Assembly (NCBI GenBank): GCA_938003875.1
Contig: CALKWO010000244.1
Span: forward strand, 1-19,901
Direction: 5' to 3'
Source: an uncultured bacterium
GTDB lineage: Bacteria > Planctomycetota > Uabimicrobiia > Uabimicrobiales > JABWCH01
DNA length: 19,901 bases
The notes under the pieces are model-generated. The model had not been told where the DNA came from. It searched no databases and was given only the letters and a program-made list of their open reading frames with translations. A program made the position numbers and the translations under genes. This document shows positions 15,068-19,901 of the stretch, piece by piece (position 1 is the first letter of the stretch; each line of letters starts with the position of its first letter).

Positions 15068-15934
15068 ATGTCTGTCAAATTTTTTGGCCAATTTCTTTTG
15101 GAACGGGGAAAAATCATTAAAGAAGAACTCCTGGACGCTTTAGAATTCCAAAAGACAATCAATGTAAAATTGGGAACAATTGCTTTAGATGCAGGCTATC
15201 TCAATGCGGAACAGGTGGAGCGCATTCGTAGCCAACAACTAAACACAGATAAACTGTTTGGCGAAATTGCTATAGATATGCAATACCTTACGCCAGAGCA
15301 ACTAGAGGATCTCTTGCTCATTCAAAAAAATGAACGGATTTCTTTAGGCGATGCGTTGGTACAAAAAGGTTATTTGAATTTAAGCGAGCTGGAAGAAGAG
15401 CTAAAGGCATATAAAAAACAACAAGGAATCTATGAAACTCAAGGGCAATATGCCATTATACAATCTTTGAATCCAGAAATTCCACAAACTTTTATAGACC
15501 TCACTATCAAATTTTTGAGACGATTGTGTGATATTGATGTTGATGTTTTGGAATCGCACAATAACCCTGAAAAAATCGCTCCTAATCTATGGAATGTTTG
15601 CCAGCAATTCTATGGAAACACAAAGGGAATGTATATACTATCGCTTAGCGAAAAGCCATTTTTAAAAATAGCTTCCAGTATAGCACAAGAGAATTTAAAA
15701 GAGATAGACGATCTGGCAAAAGACGGATCAAAAGAATTCGTAAACACTCTTGTTGGTAATACTATATCCAAGCTTAGCCAAAAAGGGATTAAGCTGTCTT
15801 TAAAACCACCTGAAATTTACCCTTCCTTGGGGCATATTCACCTTGATTCGCAATGGTCTCAGACGACTTCTGTAAAACTCAGTTCTGCTGAATATGAAAT
15901 ACAATTGTCAATAGTGTATTCTCCGCTTTCTTGA
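15068..15934 (+). CDS. GspE-N/MshEN-like repeat protein fused to a CheX-like phosphatase domain
   Basis: It has 288 residues from ATG 15068, with GGAGAGAGGAG directly upstream; an earlier in-frame TTG inside cheY is unlikely. The N-terminal third holds four tandem units of the form LG-x(2)-hydrophobic-x-GYL-x(4)-L-x(3)-Q at about 6-28, 35-57, 64-86 and 93-116. These resemble the N-terminal domain of GspE/PilB ATPases (MshEN). The C-terminal half contains E223-x-x-N226 followed by G230-N231 (KEFVNTLVGN) and then LSLKPPEIY, the pattern of CheX/CheC/FliY CheY-P phosphatases. Position directly after cheY supports a phosphatase role. The MshEN-like part could bind cyclic-di-GMP or dock to a pilus system, but the usual RLG arginine is missing, so this is uncertain. 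Confidence 0.75.
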   Translation: MSVKFFGQFLLERGKIIKEELLDALEFQKTINVKLGTIALDAGYLNAEQVERIRSQQLNTDKLFGEIAIDMQYLTPEQLEDLLLIQKNERISLGDALVQKGYLNLSELEEELKAYKKQQGIYETQGQYAIIQSLNPEIPQTFIDLTIKFLRRLCDIDVDVLESHNNPEKIAPNLWNVCQQFYGNTKGMYILSLSEKPFLKIASSIAQENLKEIDDLAKDGSKEFVNTLVGNTISKLSQKGIKLSLKPPEIYPSLGHIHLDSQWSQTTSVKLSSAEYEIQLSIVYSPLS

Positions 15935-15946
15935 AATACAATCAGG

Positions 15947-15981
15947 AAAACGATGCAACCTGATCGGTGCATCGTTTTTCT
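15947..15981 (+). terminator. intrinsic terminator after the cheY-CheX-like pair
   Basis: AAAACGATGCA (15947-15957) pairs perfectly with TGCATCGTTTT (15968-15978) around a 10-base loop, and T residues follow. An A-tract leads and a T-tract trails, so it could work in both directions. It overlaps the nominal ATG of the next gene. Confidence 0.75.
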
Positions 15982-16351
15982 TTTGCAACAGGAGATTTTT
16001 ATACTGCATTCTTTTTTACCTTTTTTTCTAGGATGGCTTATACCAGGCCTGGGACACTTTTGCTTAGAAAAAAAATGGAAAGGAATACTGCTTTTCTGCT
16101 TGCTTTTTTTATCCCATACTTTTGGGATGATTCTTCTTCATTCAGAAGGATACAGACAAAGTTTTTTCTGGATACAACTTTGCTCTGGATTTTTTATCGT
16201 AAGTTCTATAGTGTTCCAACCCTTTTTCCCTGAAATGCCGCACGAGTGTTTCCTCTTCCCCATAGGTTATCTTTATATTTCCGTAGCGTCATTGCTGAAT
16301 CTTTTCATTATCCTGACCTTACCTTTTAAGGAAGCCGAAAATTCTTTATAA
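15953..16351 (+). CDS. small multi-pass membrane protein with PGLGH motif (DUF6677-like)
   Basis: This is a predicted inner-membrane protein of up to 132 residues with about three or four hydrophobic segments. The clearest landmark is FFLGWLIPGLGHFCLEKKWK; the W-x-x-PGLGH signature followed by a basic patch recalls DUF6677/TM2-like proteins common in planctomycetes. Its function is unknown. The ATG at 15953 (AGGA 5 bases upstream) lies inside the terminator hairpin. AGGAG at 15990-15994 is instead ideally placed for ATA 16001 or CTG 16004, giving a shorter protein that starts just before the first membrane segment. Which start is used cannot be decided by eye. A second tiny membrane protein gene follows 4 bases later. 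Confidence 0.7.
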   Translation: MQPDRCIVFLLQQEIFILHSFLPFFLGWLIPGLGHFCLEKKWKGILLFCLLFLSHTFGMILLHSEGYRQSFFWIQLCSGFFIVSSIVFQPFFPEMPHECFLFPIGYLYISVASLLNLFIILTLPFKEAENSL

Positions 16352-16355
16352 TCGA

Positions 16356-16520
16356 ATGGAATTTTTTCTTATTCTTTATAGCCTATGCTATTTGATCTGT
16401 ATTGTGTATAGTATCTTAGAAGAAGAAAATCCGTGGAAGGCTTTAAAATCAGGAGTGAAATACACTTTTTTTATGACTCTTTGTTTTTTAATTTCAGGTA
16501 CTATTCTTTCATTTTTTTAG
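16356..16520 (+). CDS. 54-residue two-helix membrane protein, unknown function
   Basis: This short ORF begins at ATG 16356, 4 bases after the stop of the PGLGH-motif gene, suggesting translational coupling. It encodes MEFFLILYSLCYLICIVYSI as a first hydrophobic helix, a short acidic/basic middle (EEENPWKALKSGVKY), and a second hydrophobic helix (TFFMTLCFLISGTILSFF) ending at TAG. The organisation is that of a helical-hairpin membrane peptide. I recognise no family. The tight coupling and matching hydrophobic character suggest it works with the preceding protein, which is inference. Confidence 0.55.
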   Translation: MEFFLILYSLCYLICIVYSILEEENPWKALKSGVKYTFFMTLCFLISGTILSFF

Positions 16521-16526
16521 GAAAAT

Positions 16527-16545
16527 CATTCCTGTTTTAGGAATG
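16527..16545 (+). other. small hairpin after the 54-residue ORF
   Basis: CATTCCT (16527-16533) pairs with AGGAATG (16539-16545) around GTTTT. No T-run follows. The right arm carries the AGGA that could serve as ribosome-binding site for a GTG start at 16553. Confidence 0.4.
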
Positions 16546-16567
16546 GCATATAGTGGGAATTCAAACC

Positions 16568-17158
16568 ATGTTCAGGCATAGAAATTTCAAATTTTTTAAA
16601 CAAATCCTATTTTTAGGACTGCTATGCTTTCTCCTCCGTTGTTCTTCTTCCGAAAAAGAAGCCAACATCATAATAACACCCGACGATTATGCGACTTATG
16701 ACACTATACCTCAAGAGGCCAATAGAGTCATAGAAAGCAACATATCCAGCAGCAATTTTTCTGATAGCATGATGCAAAGCTATTCAGGAAATACACAGGC
16801 AGAATCTTTAGAACAAGAATATCAATACATTTCCAAACAGATTGATGCTTTGCAAGCTGAATTTAAAGCGACTATCAATGCCCAGATGGTAGCTCAGGAC
16901 TATTTGCTCAATCCTTATAGCTCTACAGCGTCTCAGGCATACGAAAAAAGAATGGGAATCCTGCTGAAAATTCGGCGCGAAAATGAACAAAATGGAATGC
17001 CTCTTGGCCCATATATCGATAATAGTACGGATGTTTCCTGGGTAGTGGATACTCTTAAAAAGAACTATGATATTCTTTCCGACCAGATCAGTGAATTGAA
17101 AAAAAAGAAAGGCAAGATAGCCACACAGCAATTGCTGTTGAAGGCAAAAGGATACTAA
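16568..17158 (+). CDS. putative lipoprotein with coiled-coil segments, unknown function
   Basis: The 196-residue product has a basic N-terminus (MFRHRNFKFFKQ), a hydrophobic core (ILFLGLLCFLL) and then RCSSSEK. C25 followed by Ser residues looks like a lipid-modified cysteine, though the Arg at -1 is not a standard lipobox residue. The mature part has predicted coiled-coil stretches (EQEYQYISKQIDALQAEFKA near 80-100 and a Lys-rich C-terminal helix near 165-185). I recognise no family. A GTG at 16553 with AGGA 10 bases upstream would add MGIQT and is a real alternative start. It is followed by another lipoprotein gene after an 88-base structured gap. Confidence 0.65.
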   Translation: MFRHRNFKFFKQILFLGLLCFLLRCSSSEKEANIIITPDDYATYDTIPQEANRVIESNISSSNFSDSMMQSYSGNTQAESLEQEYQYISKQIDALQAEFKATINAQMVAQDYLLNPYSSTASQAYEKRMGILLKIRRENEQNGMPLGPYIDNSTDVSWVVDTLKKNYDILSDQISELKKKKGKIATQQLLLKAKGY

Positions 17159-17171
17159 CGTTATAAAATAC

Positions 17172-17225
17172 GGGCGAAGCCAGTTGAAAAGTCTTTGGCC
17201 TGAAAGACCTATATCAAGCTCGCCC
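17172..17225 (+). promoter_or_regulatory. two-tier RNA hairpin in the leader of the next lipoprotein gene
   Basis: An outer stem, GGGCGA (17172-17177) with TCGCCC (17220-17225), is extended by AGC/GCT across a register shift. It encloses an inner hairpin, GTCTTT (17191-17196) with AAAGAC (17203-17208), loop GGCCTG. A strong AGGAGG follows at 17233. There is no T-run, so a leader structure fits better than a terminator. Confidence 0.4.
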
Positions 17226-17246
17226 TGGAAATAGGAGGTTCCAATT

Positions 17247-17870
17247 TTGAAAATTATTATATTGATCTTAGTATGTTTTCTTATTTCTTGCTCACAACAA
17301 GATACAGAAGAGCTTTATGTAGCAGAGCGACTGCCTCAGAAAATAGCTAGTTTCCAGATACAAGAAGGAAGCAAAACACTGGGATATGCTCATAAATATG
17401 AATGGGAAGATAGCGATGGCGATTTGCAATACCATTATTTTATTCATAATAGTCTAGGGGAAATGATTGGGTATGTGGGAGAAACAGGTACGACAGAATC
17501 CTATTCGCCTACAGGGGAAAGCCAATATCTCGGTGAATATACCTTAGAAGAGGCTGCTTCAAAGATTTTTGATACACAAGGCAGCATCAGGGTCTTGACT
17601 GTTCAAGCAGAAGATGTAAAAGAAATAAAAAGCATTGTAATCTCCTCTCAAGGCGATTCCTTTTCACCTTCTCGCAGAAAAACAGGGAAACCTAGAATAT
17701 ACAAGGAATATATTGAAGAAGACGATAAAGATAACGATAAAGATAACGATAACGATAACGATAACGATAAAGATAACGATAACGATAAAGATAACAAGAA
17801 AGATAAAGATGGTTCTGGAAATTTAGAAGAATGGCCTGATTCTGATGAAAAATGGCCTGGAGAAGAATAA
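17247..17870 (+). CDS. putative lipoprotein with Asp/Asn/Lys repeat tail and EF-hand-like loop
   Basis: The 207-residue product starts at TTG 17247, supported by AGGAGG (17233-17238) 8 bases upstream. It has a good lipoprotein signal: MKIIILILVCFLISC, lipobox LISC with C15. The middle (about 20-150) is a globular-looking, Tyr/Gly-rich region with no family I recognise. From about residue 160 the tail is a run of D-N/D-K dipeptides encoded by GATAAC/GATAAA hexamers, ending in DKDGSGNLEEWPD (186-198). This matches an EF-hand/dockerin calcium loop at positions 1, 3, 5, 6 and 8 but has Pro instead of Glu at position 12. The acidic tail may bind calcium or other cations outside the cell; that is inference. 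Confidence 0.75.
   Translation: MKIIILILVCFLISCSQQDTEELYVAERLPQKIASFQIQEGSKTLGYAHKYEWEDSDGDLQYHYFIHNSLGEMIGYVGETGTTESYSPTGESQYLGEYTLEEAASKIFDTQGSIRVLTVQAEDVKEIKSIVISSQGDSFSPSRRKTGKPRIYKEYIEEDDKDNDKDNDNDNDNDKDNDNDKDNKKDKDGSGNLEEWPDSDEKWPGEE
17724..17795 (+). repeat. hexanucleotide tandem repeat GATAAC/GATAAA within a coding region
   Basis: Twelve consecutive 6-base units, each GATAAC or GATAAA, encode alternating Asp with Asn or Lys. The unit is a multiple of three, so slippage changes length without frameshift. Confidence 0.9.
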
Positions 17871-17888
17871 GTGACCGTATGAGAAGAT

Positions 17889-17913
17889 CGTGGTGGATTT
17901 GTAATCCGCCACG
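17889..17913. repeat. palindromic REP-like element before the dehydrogenase-CBS gene
   Basis: CGTGGTGGATT (17889-17899) pairs with AATCCGCCACG (17903-17913) with one G-T wobble and a 3-base loop. The form resembles widespread GGCGGATT-type interspersed palindromes. No T-run follows, so termination is unlikely, though it may protect the upstream mRNA end. Confidence 0.55.
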
Positions 17914-17946
17914 CTTAGCAATCAACCGTTATGGAAGGATTAAGTC

Positions 17947-19821
17947 ATGATTCCAAAATTATTGAACGAAGAGTTGAAAAAAATATTTTCTTACGAAGAA
18001 TTAGAGAAAAAGAAAATAGTAGATGGCTGTTATTCTTTTGTTGAGCTAAACGGAGAAGAAGATAAGGCTCTTATTGAAAAAATAGGAATCCAGGTAGATG
18101 CCCTTGGCCCTAAAAAAGTCATTTTTTTATGGGAAAGCGTAGACCCCTTGGAAATGGGCGGATATCTCGTTGTTGATAATCTTTCTATGGGAAAACCTTC
18201 TTTAGGGGGAACCCGATTCACAGTAACGGTCAGTCCAAGAGAAGTAGCCAGTCTGGCGCGTGGCATGACGCTTAAGAATGCTGCGGCAGATCTGCCTTTT
18301 GGAGGTGGAAAAAGCGGAATCATCGGAATTCCCAATATTACACCAGAACAACGTAGCAAGGTCATAGAAAATTTTGCTAAAATGCTCCATCGTTATATAG
18401 AAATATATAACCCTGGTCCAGACGTAGGAACGAATGATGAAGACATGAAAACCTTTGCCATTTATAATGGACTAAACAACGTTGTTTCTAAAACCGTAGA
18501 TATGGGAGGAAACAGGATTGATCTTTTGGGCGCAGCAGCAGGTGGCACGGTAGTAGCAATGGACCAGATTTTCTCTTTGCTTTATAAATTGAGAGAGCTG
18601 CCCCAATTCAAAAAGTATCCATTAATTTCCCTAGACCAGGCAACCCTTCTTATTCAGGGCTTTGGAGCGGTAGGTGCCAATTTTGCCAGGCTTCTGCTAG
18701 AAGGAAATCTGTTGACAAAATGCGAGAAGCCACCCAGGCTAACAGGCGTAAGCGATGAAGAAGGCTATATCTATTCTCAGGAAGGGCTGGATATTTATGA
18801 ATTACTGCGATTGAAAAGCCCTAAGCATGTCGTTACTTCTTCTTACTATCAGAACAAAAAAGAAAATAAAAATTTCAAATTTTGTAATATTTCCAATGAT
18901 CTTTTGAAGGAATCTGCGGACATACTCTTGACCGCAACACCCATTCCCAACTATGTTGGCATCGATGAAAAATTCAGGCCCTGTGTCACGCTAGATAAAG
19001 CAGGAACATGGACAATCGTAATTGAAGCTGCCAATACTCTATCTTTAGAAAAAGAAAGAATCGAAGAGAGGCACAAAGTCGAGAAAATTCTTTTCCATAA
19101 ACGCGGGGTATTCATTGCAACAGACTATCTTGTCAATTCAGGTGGTGTGATTTTTGCTGCCTATGAAAAACTTCTACCAACCCCTAAAGAATTAGATATA
19201 CCAGAAAATATCAAAGGCAATAGAGAAAAAGTACAAGAATGGCTGGAAAAACACAAGGAAAAGTTCGCAGACCTTGCCAGAGAACGTAGAAAACAAGCGG
19301 AACAAAAGCGTGATCAGGTCATTCGAGAAAACATCACCCTTTTCATCCGCAATCTGGTAGCAGATCCAGACCTCCTCCCTTACCAGGTAGCAGAAAAGAT
19401 CAGCCTGGAGCGTATTATCCGCCAGGATCGTTTTGTAAAGGATGTCATGATTACAAAATTTACCTGCTCTACTCCCGAAATGAGCGTTCCAGAAGCTGCT
19501 AAAATCCTGGTTGCAGAAAGAATGGATTTCCTCCCCGTTGTGGATAACGATGGTGTACTTCTAGGTGTCGTCAGCGACTGGGATATAACCAAATTTGTCA
19601 ATGCCAACCTTCCTAGAGATACTAAAGTAAAAGAGATTATGACACCAGGCGAAAAGAGCATCAGTATATCTCCTACAGATGCCATTGTCCATGCAGTAAA
19701 GCTTCTGCAAAACAACCTGGTTTCTGCTGTACCTGTAGTAGATGAGAAAAAACGAGTCGTCGGCATCGTAACCAGCGATCTCCTGGTACATAAAACATTG
19801 CTACGGCTGTTGGAAAGATAG
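17947..19821 (+). CDS. Glu/Leu/Phe/Val-type amino-acid dehydrogenase fused to a CBS-domain pair
   Basis: The 624-residue protein joins a catalytic dehydrogenase (1 to about 480) to two CBS domains (about 497-624). The catalytic part has MTLKNAAADLPFGGGKSGI with K110 and K122, the catalytic aspartate D159 in NPGPDVGTNDEDM, a Rossmann motif GFGAVG at 238-243, and the NSGGVIFAAYE block. The family performs reversible oxidative deamination using NAD(P); whether the substrate is glutamate or a branched or aromatic amino acid cannot be told here. The first CBS has VKDVMITKF and FLPVVDNDGVLLGVVSDWD; the second has VKEIMTPGEKS and AVPVVDEKKRVVGIVTSD. CBS pairs usually bind adenine nucleotides, so allosteric control by energy charge is a reasonable inference. 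GGAAGGA precedes the ATG. Confidence 0.9.
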   Translation: MIPKLLNEELKKIFSYEELEKKKIVDGCYSFVELNGEEDKALIEKIGIQVDALGPKKVIFLWESVDPLEMGGYLVVDNLSMGKPSLGGTRFTVTVSPREVASLARGMTLKNAAADLPFGGGKSGIIGIPNITPEQRSKVIENFAKMLHRYIEIYNPGPDVGTNDEDMKTFAIYNGLNNVVSKTVDMGGNRIDLLGAAAGGTVVAMDQIFSLLYKLRELPQFKKYPLISLDQATLLIQGFGAVGANFARLLLEGNLLTKCEKPPRLTGVSDEEGYIYSQEGLDIYELLRLKSPKHVVTSSYYQNKKENKNFKFCNISNDLLKESADILLTATPIPNYVGIDEKFRPCVTLDKAGTWTIVIEAANTLSLEKERIEERHKVEKILFHKRGVFIATDYLVNSGGVIFAAYEKLLPTPKELDIPENIKGNREKVQEWLEKHKEKFADLARERRKQAEQKRDQVIRENITLFIRNLVADPDLLPYQVAEKISLERIIRQDRFVKDVMITKFTCSTPEMSVPEAAKILVAERMDFLPVVDNDGVLLGVVSDWDITKFVNANLPRDTKVKEIMTPGEKSISISPTDAIVHAVKLLQNNLVSAVPVVDEKKRVVGIVTSDLLVHKTLLRLLER

Positions 19822-19883
19822 AAAAAATAGAAACGATAACGACATACGTGTTAAGCAATAATCATTTACATTGCAATGATTTG

Positions 19884-19901
19884 TAGCCGCAGGGTTGCGC
19901 C
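19884..19901. repeat. probable left part of a GC-rich palindromic repeat cut by the window edge
   Basis: TAGCCGCAGGGTTGCGCC at the window end has the form of a left arm plus GTTGC loop, the reverse complement of the GCAAC loop seen in the repeats near 6601 and 8488. The right arm would lie outside the window, so this cannot be confirmed. Confidence 0.3.

Noticed and set aside
17172..17225. tRNA or known riboswitch in the structured gap
   Set aside because: There is no cloverleaf, no T-loop GTTCRANYC and no match to a riboswitch core that I recognise; only two nested stems are supported.
17692..17925. Minus-strand frame with Tyr/Arg repeats
   Set aside because: It is the antisense reading of the GATAAC/GATAAA hexamers and has no independent coding evidence.

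Overview
The window is an AT-rich (roughly 40% GC by eye), densely coded bacterial segment. All 21 genes I can support read left to right on the + strand, and no gap exceeds 300 bases. It looks like a Gram-negative (diderm) chromosome: it encodes a PhoE/OprO-P type outer-membrane porin, several lipoproteins and a multi-domain CheA. A small membrane protein with a PGLGH motif, common in Planctomycetota, together with low GC, hints at a low-GC planctomycete or other PVC-type bacterium. That taxonomic guess is inference only. There are no phage, integrase, IS, CRISPR, rRNA or tRNA genes.

Bases 1-3850 hold central metabolism and envelope genes. These are a eukaryotic-type isocitrate dehydrogenase whose NADP-discriminating arginine is replaced by Gln, a short-chain dehydrogenase resembling 3-ketodihydrosphingosine reductase that appears to start at a non-canonical ATT, and a porin with its own promoter and a strong terminator. 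Bases 3859-7929 hold translation and redox genes: gatC-gatA (gatB is not here), a rubrerythrin-type diiron protein with a separate rubredoxin behind it, ribosomal protein L31, and release factor 1. A tandem GC-rich palindromic repeat lies between L31 and RF1.

Bases 8142-15978 are the most distinctive part: a small membrane protein, then a chemosensory-like cluster. The order is cheA (two Hpt domains, kinase core, CheW-like domain, C-terminal receiver), a methyl-accepting-type transducer, cheW, a second transducer, then cheY and a protein fusing four MshEN/GspE-N-like repeats to a CheX-like phosphatase domain. Both transducers have a membrane hairpin with almost no periplasmic part and no recognisable HAMP domain. 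CheR and CheB are absent from the window. The phosphorelay can be read as transducer to CheW/CheA, to CheY and the CheA receiver, with reset by the CheX-like domain. The array probably senses a membrane or cytoplasmic cue, or an unseen partner, and may drive pili, gliding or another output rather than flagella. No motor genes are visible.

Bases 15953-19901 hold two small hydrophobic proteins, two lipoproteins of unknown function (one with an Asp/Asn/Lys hexanucleotide-repeat tail ending in an EF-hand-like loop), and a Glu/Leu/Phe/Val-type amino-acid dehydrogenase fused to a C-terminal pair of CBS domains. GC-rich hairpins in several intergenic gaps look like dispersed REP-like elements. The last bases appear to enter one more.
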